Below are positions 8,412 through 17,763 of a DNA stretch of 64,000 bases, in pieces. Position 1 is the stretch's first letter. Each line of letters starts with the position of its first letter. Origin of the DNA: Methylophilaceae bacterium (GTDB lineage: Bacteria; Pseudomonadota; Gammaproteobacteria; Burkholderiales; Methylophilaceae); the NCBI GenBank assembly GCA_016778465.1, contig JADHPM010000005.1, positions 17,762 to 81,761 of the forward strand. Direction: 5' to 3'. A program made the position numbers and the translations under genes. Under the pieces are notes generated by a model that saw only the letters and a list, made by a program, of their open reading frames with translations, had not been told where the DNA came from and did no database searches.

Positions 8412-8869
8412 AAACTAAGTCCCATCAAAACAGCATCTTCCTTGCCACTTTTAGTTCTATAATAATTTTTTCTAATTCCGGTTTCGTTAAAACCAAAGCT
8501 TCCATATAACTTTATGGCATTTACGTTAGAGCGTCTTACCTCAAGAAAAATATGGCTGATATTTCTTGCGAGACATATTTCTTTTAATTGATTTAGAATA
8601 ATCCGCCCTATGCCTTTTGACTGCATTGTCTTTTTTACAGTCAAGTTTAACAACTCACATTGGTCAAGGGCTAGTTTGGCAACAAAATATCCCACCGCCT
8701 CATCATCCAGGATAAACTTTTTTAAAATATCATGCGCCTGCAAGGCGGATAGAAAAGATGCCTTTGTCCATGGGTTATAATGACAATCTCTCTCGATAGC
8801 GACAATTTCATCGATACATTGAGCGCTTATATCTTCTTGTTGCAGAAAAATTTCACGTGAAAGATTCAT
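8408..8869 (-). CDS. rimI: Ribosomal protein S18-alanine N-acetyltransferase
   Basis: GNAT-fold acetyltransferase of 153 residues, normal for RimI, which acetylates the N-terminal alanine of S18. The acetyl-CoA loop is visible as KKTMQSKGIGRIIL (Q/RxxGxG/A pattern), followed by the family's IFLEVRRSNVNAIKLYGSFGF and RKNYYRTKSGKEDAVLM. It overlaps tsaB and the holD-like gene by four bases on either side, so the three are translated from one message. The tsaB-rimI pair is a common proteobacterial arrangement. Confidence 0.93.
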   Translation of the reverse strand: MNLSREIFLQQEDISAQCIDEIVAIERDCHYNPWTKASFLSALQAHDILKKFILDDEAVGYFVAKLALDQCELLNLTVKKTMQSKGIGRIILNQLKEICLARNISHIFLEVRRSNVNAIKLYGSFGFNETGIRKNYYRTKSGKEDAVLMGLSL

Positions 8870-9540
8870 TTCTTATTTCTCTCATGAATTGTTTGAGCCA
8901 CTTTATTTCTAACATAGATCGGATATGCGTCTTTTATATCGAACTTCTTCTGAAATTTATCTTTTGCCATTGAACCGATAATCGCCGCCATAGGATAGTT
9001 CATTTCATCGAAATCTGGTTTTAATGATTCATATTTTTTTATCAGAAATGTTTTGTATGGGCTCACTCCTGATCCGATAATTAGAGGGTTATAGAGCTCA
9101 TAGCTAGGTAAATCATCGGGGTCGCAAACTTCAACCTCGCCATGAAGATTATATTTATTTGAAACTTTAGAGTATGCCGCAATATATAGTTGATTCATTC
9201 TTGCATCAATACAGCTAATAGTATGACTTCTTGAAAATTTTGCGGCTATTGCCTCCAAAGAACTTACCCCAACAATCGGGATATTATGTGGGTATGCAAT
9301 CCCGTATGCTATTCCGGATGCGACTCTTAGACCGGTAAATGACCCAGGCCCGACACCAAAAGAAACGCCATCAATATCATGGAAACGCAAACCAGATTCA
9401 TGGACAAGATTTTTTAGCTCTGATAATAATTTTTCTGAATTTTCTTTTGAAGAGGAAAATGATAATTCATTTATTTTTTCATCATTGATTAGTGCAAGAG
9501 AGAGAATTGGTCCAGAACTATCAATTGATAAAATTTTCAT
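8866..9540 (-). CDS. tsaB: tRNA threonylcarbamoyladenosine biosynthesis protein TsaB
   Basis: TsaB is the inactive ASKHA-fold partner of TsaD in t6A modification of ANN-decoding tRNAs. The 224-residue protein shows the family start ILSIDSSGPILSLALI, the glycine-rich GVGPGSFTGLRVASGIAYGIA motif and ISCIDARMNQLYIAAY. The partner tsaC is also in this window, at 33 kb; tsaD and tsaE are not. Forms a tight unit with rimI and the holD-like gene. Confidence 0.94.
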   Translation of the reverse strand: MKILSIDSSGPILSLALINDEKINELSFSSSKENSEKLLSELKNLVHESGLRFHDIDGVSFGVGPGSFTGLRVASGIAYGIAYPHNIPIVGVSSLEAIAAKFSRSHTISCIDARMNQLYIAAYSKVSNKYNLHGEVEVCDPDDLPSYELYNPLIIGSGVSPYKTFLIKKYESLKPDFDEMNYPMAAIIGSMAKDKFQKKFDIKDAYPIYVRNKVAQTIHERNKK

Positions 9541-9547
9541 ATAAGTA

Positions 9548-11482
9548 TTATAAACTTTTTAAAAATTCAATCACCTCATTTTCATCTCTGCTTCTCTTAT
9601 AAGGGGGCAGGCTTTGCCAAAATTTCTTTCCATAAGATCTTGAGATTAATCTGGGGTCAGTTATCACAAGAACTCCAAGGTCATTTGCATCACGAATTAG
9701 TCTTCCCGTTCCTTGCTTCAGCTGGATCACTGCCTGAGGAACTTGGTACTTCATAAAAGGATTATGGCCCTGGTTTTTGTAATATTTAATCTTGGATTCA
9801 AAGATTGGATCTCCAGGTGAATGAAAGGGTAATTTATCAATCACTACCATAGATAAACTGGAGCCTCTGACATCGACTCCCTCCCAAAAGCTTAATGACC
9901 CAATCAGAATTGAAAACCCGTCAGTAACAAATCTCTCAATTAATTTTTGCCGAGACTCGTCCCCCTGCGTTAAAACAGGTATTTTCAATGATTTTTTTTC
10001 TAACTCATCTTTCAAGTAAGAACTAATCTCAGAAACACCCTTGAGGCTCGTAGATAGAATAAATGTTCTCCCTTTAAGCGCCTCGATTAATGGACTAACT
10101 TTTTGGACAAGCGATAAATTAAAGCTCATATCATTTGGTTCCGGCATGCCTTGGGGTGAATACAAAATACTATTTTTTTTATAGTCAAATGGGCTATTGT
10201 ATTTTTCTAATCTGGCCTCATTGAGACCCATTGTATTTTGAAAATGATCAAATTTTTCATCCACAGTTAATGTGGCAGAGGTAAAAACCCATGCGACATC
10301 ATTATCCTCACGAAAGTCTTTAAACTTCTCTGCGATACTCAAAGGGGTAATGTTAAATTGAATGGACCTTGAAAAGATTTCTAGCCAATAAATATTTTCA
10401 TCGCTTCTGTTTTTTAACCAATGAGATATTTCATTATTTAGATTCCTTAAACGCTCCAGATTTTTCTTGAATTCTGGGCCTTGATCACTTATTTTCTCTA
10501 AAAAGTTATATAGATCACAAAAAAATTCTGACACTGTCCTTAAAGCCTCTAAGACTTTATCAATGCAATCAATGTTGCCAAAAAGTAAACGCTCGTTTTT
10601 TTTTGTGAATAATAATTGTAGAGATTCAATTGCTTGCGGAAGCTCTTTATTAACTGTTAAAAAAATCTCATCACTGATTGCTAATTTTATCGACATTTGA
10701 TGAAGATCTTGTATCAATTGTAAACATTGATTAGTTGAAAAGTTGTTACCCAGAAAAAAGGATGCAATATCGGGAACTTGGTGCGCCTCATCAAAAATAA
10801 CGGTATCTACCGTAGGTAAAATTTGAGATATTTCTTCATCTTTTAAGATAAAATCTGCAAAAAATAAATGGTGATTCACGATAATTATTTCTGAGCCTAA
10901 TGCCTTTTTTCGAGCTTTTAAAAAAAAGCATTGTTTTGCGAAATCACAACTGGCACCGAGACAATTTTCATTTGTTGATGTAACCATTGGCCATACAGTA
11001 GAGTTCTCCGAAATATCATGAATTTCTGAAATTTCTCCTGCTTTGGAATGGTCAGAAAATACTTTAATAGACTGAACTGACTTTGCGTCCTCCCTATTTA
11101 AAAATTGTCCTTCAAGTAAAGAATTTTCTAACCTTTGCTGACATATATAATTTGCTCGACCCTTCAGAACAGAAACTTCAACTGGTGCCTTCAAAGCACT
11201 GCGTACAATCGGTAAATCTTTTATATAGAGCTGATCTTGAAGATTTTTTGTTGCAGTCGAAATTATAACTTTCTTACCATTTGCCAAGGCTGGTACTAAG
11301 TAGGCGAAAGTTTTTCCAATACCTGTGCCCGCTTCAACTATCAATGAGGAATTCGAAGCGATTGTTTCATTTACAGCTTGAGCCATATTAATTTGATCTT
11401 GTCGAATTTGATATTGCTCTATTATTTTCGATAACGGGCCACTCGAACCAAAAAAGTCATACAGAAAATGATTCTCGATCAC
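9548..11482 (-). CDS. ATP-dependent DNA helicase, DinG/YoaA (XPD-like) family
   Basis: Superfamily 2 5'-3' helicase of 644 residues. Walker A is EAGTGIGKT near residue 50; the DEAH box is VIFDEAHQVPD; motif VI is QGTGRLIRD near the C-terminus. Between Walker A and the DEAH box, an upstream cysteine (YICQQRL) and the cluster CLGASCDFAKQC give the four ligands of the iron-sulphur cluster typical of this family. Size and cluster favour the YoaA-like branch over classical DinG. The start is GTG (complement of 11480-11482), four bases after the SelW-like gene, with no obvious Shine-Dalgarno. Confidence 0.92.
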   Translation of the reverse strand: MIENHFLYDFFGSSGPLSKIIEQYQIRQDQINMAQAVNETIASNSSLIVEAGTGIGKTFAYLVPALANGKKVIISTATKNLQDQLYIKDLPIVRSALKAPVEVSVLKGRANYICQQRLENSLLEGQFLNREDAKSVQSIKVFSDHSKAGEISEIHDISENSTVWPMVTSTNENCLGASCDFAKQCFFLKARKKALGSEIIIVNHHLFFADFILKDEEISQILPTVDTVIFDEAHQVPDIASFFLGNNFSTNQCLQLIQDLHQMSIKLAISDEIFLTVNKELPQAIESLQLLFTKKNERLLFGNIDCIDKVLEALRTVSEFFCDLYNFLEKISDQGPEFKKNLERLRNLNNEISHWLKNRSDENIYWLEIFSRSIQFNITPLSIAEKFKDFREDNDVAWVFTSATLTVDEKFDHFQNTMGLNEARLEKYNSPFDYKKNSILYSPQGMPEPNDMSFNLSLVQKVSPLIEALKGRTFILSTSLKGVSEISSYLKDELEKKSLKIPVLTQGDESRQKLIERFVTDGFSILIGSLSFWEGVDVRGSSLSMVVIDKLPFHSPGDPIFESKIKYYKNQGHNPFMKYQVPQAVIQLKQGTGRLIRDANDLGVLVITDPRLISRSYGKKFWQSLPPYKRSRDENEVIEFLKSL

Positions 11483-11486
11483 TGCG

Positions 11487-11762
11487 TTATCTATCGCTAT
11501 GACCGAGCGATCGTTCAGGATCTATCTCATCCCTTAGTCGCTGTTTAATAAACTTTATATCAATAAATCCTGCTTCGTCATGTCGAGAGAAAATCAACTT
11601 TTCGTTAAACCAAACTTCAAATCTTCCACCATCAACAGGAACCAAACTTAATTGGTGTATGTCGTTAGAAAAGGTATGTAAAATTTCTTGAGCCATCCAT
11701 GAGGCTCTGGGTAACCAATTACATTGGGTGCAGTAGTGAATTTTTATTGAATCAATAGGCAT
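11487..11762 (-). CDS. SelT/SelW/SelH (Rdx) family thioredoxin-like protein
   Basis: A small 91-residue redox-fold protein. The N-terminal beta strand leads into CTQC (IHYCTQCNWLPRASWMAQEIL), the CxxC replacing the CxxU of eukaryotic selenoprotein W. The GGRFEVWFNEKLIFSRHDEAGF segment and LRDEIDP are conserved in bacterial members. The family is probably involved in redox homeostasis; substrates are unknown. It precedes the helicase gene by four bases and is divergent from ctpA, the 86-base spacer holding both promoters. Confidence 0.88.
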   Translation of the reverse strand: MPIDSIKIHYCTQCNWLPRASWMAQEILHTFSNDIHQLSLVPVDGGRFEVWFNEKLIFSRHDEAGFIDIKFIKQRLRDEIDPERSLGHSDR

Positions 11763-11848
11763 ACTAAAATTAAGAGATGTAATTTAATAAATATTAAAAC
11801 TAAGGTATATTCTTTATAACTTAAAGTTAAAGGCGATGAAAGTAAATA

Positions 11849-13231
11849 ATGAAAAATAAAATACAAAAATTTGGTTGGATCGTTTCTGGGATAATTCTTG
11901 GGATCTTTTTTAGTTTTAACTTACCCCTTCTAGCTGACAAAACACAACCCTCTTCTCTGCCTATTGAGGATTTAAGAACTTTTGCAGAAGTCTTCGGTAA
12001 AATTAAAACAGATTATGTCGACGAAATTGAAGATAAACAGTTAATTAATGAAGCTCTCGCGGGGATGTTAGCTGGTTTAGACCCGCATTCAACCTTTTTG
12101 GATCTCGACAGTTTTAAAGAAATGCAGCAAGGAACTACTGGAGAATTTGGTGGTTTGGGCATTGAGGTGGGCATGGAGGATGGTTTTGTTAAAGTAATTT
12201 CGCCAATTGAAGATACTCCTGCTTATAAAGCAGGCTTAAAGACAGGTGATTTGATTATGCGCTTAGATGAGACGCAAGTGAAAGGCCTGACATTAAATGA
12301 AGCAGTAAAAATCATGCGTGGTAAGCCCGGAACTTCCATTAAGTTACAAATTCTCAGGAAAGGTTTAGATACGCCATTGGAAGTGACAATTGTAAGGTCA
12401 CAAATAAAAACAAAAAGTGTTAAAGCAAAAATTGTTGAGCCGAATTATGGGTACGTAAGAATTACTCAATTCCAAGAGAGGACCAGTCAAGATTTAGCAG
12501 ACGCCTTGACTAAATTAAGAAAAGAAAATAAACATGCACTCAACGGCATGATTCTTGATCTTAGAAACAATCCTGGTGGACTTCTAAATGCTGCAGTAGG
12601 CGTTTCATCCGCTTTCTTGCAGGACGGCGATTTGGTTGTTTATACAGAAGGTCGAGCTCAAGATTCCAAGATGCATCTTACTTCAATACCAGAAAACTTT
12701 ATAAGAGATTTTCCTAGAAATAAAAATTACTTCGACAAGGTGCCCCAGGATATTAAAGATGTACCTCTTGTCGTGTTAGTCAATAATGGCTCTGCCTCTG
12801 CCTCGGAGATTGTCGCGGGTGCATTGCAAGATCACAAAAGGGCTACAATTATTGGCACTCGAAGCTTTGGTAAAGGTTCTGTGCAAAGTATCCTACCCAT
12901 GAATAATGGAACTGCCATCAAACTTACGACGGCTCTATACTTCACACCTAATGGAAGATCCATTCAATCTAAAGGAATTGAACCCGATATCTTTGTCGAT
13001 GATGGCTTTGAACAATTTGCTGTCAGAGAAGAGGATGTTACAAATCACATCGTAAATCCTCAGGGCGAAGAAGGTGCAGATAAGAAAACTGATAAAAACA
13101 TAACCCCCCCTGCCGATGGCGGAGAAGCCTTAAGAAGTTTCAAACCTATCGAGCTAGGCGGTGAAGATGATACTCAATTTCAACAAGCACTAAATATTCT
13201 TAAGGCGATTGATATTCATCAAAAAAATTAA
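11849..13231 (+). CDS. ctpA: C-terminal processing periplasmic protease (S41 family)
   Basis: Serine protease of 460 residues that trims C-termini in the periplasm. N-terminal signal/anchor helix at residues 8-30; PDZ domain about 95-180 (GEFGGLGIEVGMEDGFVKV, AGLKTGDLIMRLD); catalytic domain with the substrate loop LRNNPGGLLNAAV (238-250), the nucleophile Ser within GSASASE (314-320) and general base Lys342 in SFGKGS. The C-terminal tail (390-440) is acidic and of low complexity. A seven-codon out-of-frame ATG reading (11836) precedes and overlaps the start; its significance is doubtful. Confidence 0.95.
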   Translation: MKNKIQKFGWIVSGIILGIFFSFNLPLLADKTQPSSLPIEDLRTFAEVFGKIKTDYVDEIEDKQLINEALAGMLAGLDPHSTFLDLDSFKEMQQGTTGEFGGLGIEVGMEDGFVKVISPIEDTPAYKAGLKTGDLIMRLDETQVKGLTLNEAVKIMRGKPGTSIKLQILRKGLDTPLEVTIVRSQIKTKSVKAKIVEPNYGYVRITQFQERTSQDLADALTKLRKENKHALNGMILDLRNNPGGLLNAAVGVSSAFLQDGDLVVYTEGRAQDSKMHLTSIPENFIRDFPRNKNYFDKVPQDIKDVPLVVLVNNGSASASEIVAGALQDHKRATIIGTRSFGKGSVQSILPMNNGTAIKLTTALYFTPNGRSIQSKGIEPDIFVDDGFEQFAVREEDVTNHIVNPQGEEGADKKTDKNITPPADGGEALRSFKPIELGGEDDTQFQQALNILKAIDIHQKN

Positions 13232-13239
13232 TTTCTTCT

Positions 13240-13863
13240 ATGATTGATAAGTTAATCAGCGAAATCGATAAAAGCCTAAAGATTTTATCAGCTTCACCTG
13301 TTGGAAACAGAGCTAGGCCTGACCTTAATATTCCTGATTCAAAAATGCTTCCTGAAGCTGATAAACATCTTCACGCGAAATTTATGAGAGTCAATCATAC
13401 GGGTGAGGTATGTGCCCAAGGTTTATATCGAGGTCAACTTTTCTTTAATAAAAATCCAAATATTAAATCTGAGCTTGAGAAAGCTGCGCGAGAGGAAATA
13501 GACCATCTCGTTTGGTGTGAGGAGCGCATCAATGAATTGGGTGGGAAAACGAGCCTCTTGAACCCTCTTTTTTATTTTGGCTCATTTGTAGTTGGGAGCA
13601 TGGCAAGCATTGTTGACGATAAATATAATTTAGGATTTTTGTCTGAAACTGAAAAACAAGTTTCCGCACATTTAGAAAGTCATCTAAATGAAATTAATCA
13701 AGAGGACAAAAAAACGTTAACAATCATTGAAACAATGAAAAAAGAGGAGGAACTGCATCAAGCCTCAGCAATTAATTTAGGCGCCAAGAAATTACCGAAA
13801 ATAATTCAAACAATAATGAAAAAAACTGCTAAATTAATGACAACTTCAACCTTCCATATTTAA
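13240..13863 (+). CDS. coq7: 3-demethoxyubiquinol 3-hydroxylase
   Basis: Di-iron carboxylate enzyme performing the last hydroxylation of ubiquinone synthesis. It has 207 residues, normal for the bacterial form. The first metal-binding helix contains RVNHTGEVCAQGLYRGQ, the second REEIDHLVWCEERI (ExxH), and the second half repeats the pattern with SHLNEI and MKKEEELHQASA. It lies eight bases downstream of ctpA and just ahead of the 104-aa gene. Confidence 0.95.
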   Translation: MIDKLISEIDKSLKILSASPVGNRARPDLNIPDSKMLPEADKHLHAKFMRVNHTGEVCAQGLYRGQLFFNKNPNIKSELEKAAREEIDHLVWCEERINELGGKTSLLNPLFYFGSFVVGSMASIVDDKYNLGFLSETEKQVSAHLESHLNEINQEDKKTLTIIETMKKEEELHQASAINLGAKKLPKIIQTIMKKTAKLMTTSTFHI

Positions 13864-13865
13864 TC

Positions 13866-14180
13866 ATGCAAAAATTTAAAGATGTTCTTGAAACGCTCGA
13901 AGATGCAAGTCATATTAAAAAAATTGAATTTTATAACAAAGATAAAGAGTTAGTGGGCCATATTGAAAATAAGCCTGGCAGCATGGGTTCCATGAAAGTT
14001 TATCATCACCTCTGGCGAGTTTTTGGCGAGCTTAATCTTGATGCAGCTGCAGAAGGTTTGGATCTTTATTCTGAACACACTGAGGAGGCCCAAAACCATC
14101 CTGGTAAACATCCAAATATAGACCGCCTGCTTGATATTATTGAAACCGAAGAAGTTTATTCAATCAAACTAAAAAAATAA
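13866..14180 (+). CDS. Small conserved protein, DUF2322-like
   Basis: A 104-residue acidic soluble protein with no membrane segment or signal peptide. It has a compact run of highly specific-looking residues (ENKPGSMGSMKVYHHLWRVF, AAEGLDLYSEHTEEA, HPGKHPNIDRLL) that I associate with the DUF2322 group of Betaproteobacteria and Pasteurellaceae; no function is known. It follows coq7 by two bases, so co-transcription is likely. Its stop lies one base from the stop of the convergent OsmC gene. Confidence 0.6.
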   Translation: MQKFKDVLETLEDASHIKKIEFYNKDKELVGHIENKPGSMGSMKVYHHLWRVFGELNLDAAAEGLDLYSEHTEEAQNHPGKHPNIDRLLDIIETEEVYSIKLKK

Positions 14181-14181
14181 T

Positions 14182-14595
14182 TTAACTTAGAATCTCATAG
14201 TCATGCGTTATGTTGACTGACTGGCCAAGCATTATCGATGCTGAGCAATACTTCTCAGCAGATAACTTTATCGCCCGCTCGACAATATTAGGATCAAGAT
14301 TTTTACCCTTAAAAACAAAATGTATATGAATTAACTTGAATACTTTAGGAATTGTATCTACCCTCTCAGCTTCAATTATTGCCTCGCAACTTTCTACTAT
14401 TTGCCTTGATTTTTTAAGGATCGTGACTACATCAAAAGACGTACATCCACCCATGCTAATCAGCAGAGCCTCCATAGGGCGCATACCTTTATTTTTTCCA
14501 CCTAGCTCACTTGGTCCATCCATTACAAATGAATGTTTCGCTTCATTTTCACCCTCAAAACTTACGCCATCCAACCAACGGACGTTAACTTTCAT
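14182..14595 (-). CDS. OsmC/Ohr family protein
   Basis: A 137-residue member of the OsmC fold, whose characterised members reduce organic hydroperoxides with a reactive cysteine pair. The first cysteine sits in LISMGGCTSFDVVTIL (about residue 52) and the second in SAEKYCSASIML (about 117), as expected. The N-terminal VRWLDGVSFEGENEAKHSF and the GPSELGGKNKGMRPME segment fit the YhfA-like branch rather than Ohr proper. The ATG is one base from the FKBP stop, indicating an operon. Confidence 0.88.
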   Translation of the reverse strand: MKVNVRWLDGVSFEGENEAKHSFVMDGPSELGGKNKGMRPMEALLISMGGCTSFDVVTILKKSRQIVESCEAIIEAERVDTIPKVFKLIHIHFVFKGKNLDPNIVERAIKLSAEKYCSASIMLGQSVNITHDYEILS

Positions 14596-15041
14596 TACTT
14601 AATATCCAATAACTCAACATCAAACACTAGGTCTGCATTTGGCGGAATTACATTGCCAGCACCACGACGGCCATAACCCATCTCACTTGGAATAATTATT
14701 GTTCGCTGACCGCCTATCTTCATACCAGCAAAACCCTCATCCCATCCTTTGATAACTTGGCCCACACCTAGCATAAAACTAAAAGGCTCTCTTCTATCCA
14801 GTGAACTATCAAATTTTTTACCCTTGCCATCTTTTGAATTAGCGTCATAAAGCCAACCTGTATAGTGAACGGTTATAGACAATCCTTTTTCTGCCTCCCT
14901 GCCCTCGCCCTGCTTTATATCTGTAATAGTTAATTCTTGTATACCTTTTGTCATTTTTTTATCCTCTATTGATAATTCAATCGCCCCCAGAAGAAAAACT
15001 TGAAAAAATAGAAAAAGAGTGATTAAAAAATTTTTTGTCAT
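14595..15041 (-). CDS. FKBP-type peptidyl-prolyl cis-trans isomerase, exported
   Basis: A 148-residue protein with an N-terminal signal peptide (about 1-20) and one FKBP domain. Active-site features include [42 protein letters not shown] and [27 protein letters not shown], covering the usual binding-pocket aromatics and the IPPNA loop. Probably acts on periplasmic proteins. Single-domain and small, unlike FkpA. Confidence 0.92.
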   Translation of the reverse strand: MTKNFLITLFLFFQVFLLGAIELSIEDKKMTKGIQELTITDIKQGEGREAEKGLSITVHYTGWLYDANSKDGKGKKFDSSLDRREPFSFMLGVGQVIKGWDEGFAGMKIGGQRTIIIPSEMGYGRRGAGNVIPPNADLVFDVELLDIK

Positions 15042-15053
15042 AATTTCCTCTAG

Positions 15054-16469
15054 CTAATTTAAATAAAAAGTCCTGTTTATTAATTTTTCTTGCAAATTTA
15101 AAGACAGATCAGATTTTTTGTCGTTTATGATAAAAACAAACAGTATCATTTCTTTTTTTTCATTTTGAAAAAAACCTGCAATCCCATTAACATCTCTTAA
15201 GGAACCTGTTTTAAAGTGTCCCTTAGAATTAATGGGCGAATATACCATTCTTTTTTCTAAGGTACCATCAATTGCAGAAATGGGAAATGATGCAACTAAT
15301 TCTGGCATCAATGGATGATGATATATCTCCAATAAAATATTTTTTAATTGTTTGCTTGAAATTTTTATATTTCTTGAGAGGCCGGCTCCATTATCTATAT
15401 ATAGATCGACGTTTGTGTAACCTCGATTCATAAACCAGTCATTTACATATCTATTCACCATACCTTCATCTGCGGGCGTTGCTGAGCTCTCTGTAATCAT
15501 AGTAAGCATTAAATTTCTAGACATTAAGTTAAGGCTATACTTGTTGATATCTCTGATTGTCTCACTTAATCTTCTGGACTGGTGTGTTGCGATCAAAATC
15601 AAATCATCAATTTTATTATTTGTATATTTATAAGACCCATTAAAAATTCCCCCATTCTGATGCCATAGTTTTTTAAATATTTCAAAGAAATATTTTCCAT
15701 TTTCCATGACAGAAAGATCAATTTCTTTATTTTTACAACTCTTACTAAATTTTCCCTCAAATAAAATAGCTGACCGTTCTAACTCCTGCTTGACTTCATA
15801 CTTCATCGCACTCCTCCAGCCCCGGCATGTTTCTTGGCTCAAAGAGAGCTTATTTATAATTTCAAAGTTTTCTAGCCTTGGGTCGGTTTCAATGTGAATC
15901 TTATTTTTTTCCTGAATAAACTTAAAGTTCATTGTGTTGCTTTGAATAGATATTGCGTTGGGAAGAACGTTGTATGCTCTCATCGGATCTTCATCAAAAT
16001 CTATTATCTTTGGTAATGCCCCAAAATAACTTGTATTGAGAATCAAATTGCCATTAATCTCTCTAATCCCTCTATCCCTTAATTCTCTGACCATTTTTTC
16101 AAGGTCATTAATTGAAAAGGAGGCATCTCCTCTTCCTTTAAAAATTACATTTCCATCTAGCAATTGGTCTTCTACTTTTCCTTGGATATACAAATCTGAT
16201 TGCCATTGAAAATTTGGCCCTAACTCTTCTATAGCCATAAAAGATGTGAGAATTTTTACGAGTGACGCAACATTAAATAATTTATTTTCGTTATGAGAAA
16301 ATGTTAATTTTTTTGGGTCATTGAGGTTTTCAATTATTAAAGTGTAATTTTTTTTATCAAAAGAATAGGTGTTTAGTATTTTTTGAATTTCAAGGTTTTC
16401 ACTTGCATGTGAAAAAAAGCTCCAAAACAAAATTAATACAAATACTGGTTGCTTTAAATTACATTGCAT
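15054..16469 (-). CDS. dacB: D-alanyl-D-alanine carboxypeptidase/endopeptidase (PBP4, S13)
   Basis: Low-molecular-mass penicillin-binding protein that trims peptidoglycan cross-links. I choose the ATG at 16467-16469 (471 aa) over an upstream in-frame GTG at 16481, because the signal peptide (QPVFVLILFWSFFSHAS) then sits at the very N-terminus. The ATG overlaps the end of bioA. Catalytic motifs are SLVK (about residues 69-72), an SLN near YSLNLMSRN, and KTG in HFKTGSLRDVNG. Complete for the family. Confidence 0.92.
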   Translation of the reverse strand: MQCNLKQPVFVLILFWSFFSHASENLEIQKILNTYSFDKKNYTLIIENLNDPKKLTFSHNENKLFNVASLVKILTSFMAIEELGPNFQWQSDLYIQGKVEDQLLDGNVIFKGRGDASFSINDLEKMVRELRDRGIREINGNLILNTSYFGALPKIIDFDEDPMRAYNVLPNAISIQSNTMNFKFIQEKNKIHIETDPRLENFEIINKLSLSQETCRGWRSAMKYEVKQELERSAILFEGKFSKSCKNKEIDLSVMENGKYFFEIFKKLWHQNGGIFNGSYKYTNNKIDDLILIATHQSRRLSETIRDINKYSLNLMSRNLMLTMITESSATPADEGMVNRYVNDWFMNRGYTNVDLYIDNGAGLSRNIKISSKQLKNILLEIYHHPLMPELVASFPISAIDGTLEKRMVYSPINSKGHFKTGSLRDVNGIAGFFQNEKKEMILFVFIINDKKSDLSLNLQEKLINRTFYLN

Positions 16470-17763
16470 TTTCAATTCCACGCAATAAAACGTTAATCAT
16501 AAATTTTGCTTCCGTTTTCTTAATGCAATAAGGGGGCATCAAATAAAATGTGGATCCGATTGGCCTGATCAGAAGGCCATGCTGAAGGCAAAATTTTTGT
16601 ATTTTTAGTGGATCGATTTTATGATCCACTTCAAATGCCCATATCATGCCCTGATTTCTAAAATTTTTGACGGGAAAACTTTTTAAGTCTGATAAAAGCC
16701 TATTGATCATTTTTGTTTTTTGTCGATTAGATTGAATAATTTTTTGTTTTTTAAAAATAGATAACGTTGCCAAAGCTGCAGCGCATGCAAGCGGATTACC
16801 TGTGTAACTGTGGGAATGTAAAAAACCATACGCAATTCTGTCATGATAAAAAGTACGATAAACTTTTTTAGTGGTTAAAACCGCTGATAAGGGTAAATAT
16901 CCACCCGTTAACCCTTTTGATAAACAAAGAAAATCTGGTGAAATTTTTGCTTGCTGATAAGCAAACATTGAACCTGTCCTTCCAAATCCAACTGCAACCT
17001 CGTCTGCAATTAAATGGATTTCGAATTCTTTGCAGAGCCTTGCGACGCCATGGAGATAATTTTTGGAGTGCATTGCCATTCCCCCTGCGCACTGAACTAA
17101 GGGTTCTATAATCATTGCACTAATTGAGTTATGTTTTTTTTCAAATACACATCTCAATTCATCTAATTTTTTTTTCTCAAACTCTTCTTGTGTTTCGTTT
17201 TCTGAATGATCTCGCCAATCTGGGGAATCAACTTGAATATGTTTTTTTAGGAGATTTTTGTATGATTCTTTAAAAATAGGTACAGAAGTTACTGAAAGAG
17301 CGCCGAGCGTTTCCCCATGGTAGCTCTTACGTAAATATACAAGCTTATTCTTTTGTTGTTTTTTATTTTGTCTCCAATAATGTGTACTCATTTTGATAGC
17401 AATTTCAATGGCGTTAGCCCCATCGCTGCCATAAAAACAATGTCCAAGTTTTGTTAGCCTGGATAGTTCTTCAGATAATTCTATTACAGGCTCATGAGTT
17501 AAACCTGCAATCATTGAATGCTCTAATAGATCAATTTGTTTTTTTATCTTTGCCTTAATCAGGGGATTATTATGGCCAAATAAATTAACCCACCATGAGC
17601 TTGTTGCATCAAGATACTTCTTTTCATCAAAATCATATAGCCATACACCTTTGCCCCTTTTAATAGGAATGAGGTTATCTTGATTGTAATGCTTCATTTG
17701 AGAACAAGGATGCCATACTGACTTTAAACTTCTTCTAATAATATTTTTATTGAGTGATTTCAT
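16459..17763 (-). CDS. bioA: Adenosylmethionine-8-amino-7-oxononanoate aminotransferase
   Basis: PLP enzyme making 7,8-diaminopelargonate in biotin synthesis. Motifs include VWHPCSQMKHY at the N-terminus, SWWVNLFGHNNP, the cofactor-binding GSDGANAIEIA, YHGETLGALSVT, the Asp in IADEVAVGFGRTG and the PLP lysine in LCLSKGLTGGYLPLS. I choose the ATG at 17761-17763, which overlaps the aldo/keto reductase stop as ATGA; a GTG seven codons upstream would also be open. About 434 residues. No other biotin gene is in the window. Confidence 0.95.
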   Translation of the reverse strand: MKSLNKNIIRRSLKSVWHPCSQMKHYNQDNLIPIKRGKGVWLYDFDEKKYLDATSSWWVNLFGHNNPLIKAKIKKQIDLLEHSMIAGLTHEPVIELSEELSRLTKLGHCFYGSDGANAIEIAIKMSTHYWRQNKKQQKNKLVYLRKSYHGETLGALSVTSVPIFKESYKNLLKKHIQVDSPDWRDHSENETQEEFEKKKLDELRCVFEKKHNSISAMIIEPLVQCAGGMAMHSKNYLHGVARLCKEFEIHLIADEVAVGFGRTGSMFAYQQAKISPDFLCLSKGLTGGYLPLSAVLTTKKVYRTFYHDRIAYGFLHSHSYTGNPLACAAALATLSIFKKQKIIQSNRQKTKMINRLLSDLKSFPVKNFRNQGMIWAFEVDHKIDPLKIQKFCLQHGLLIRPIGSTFYLMPPYCIKKTEAKFMINVLLRGIENAM

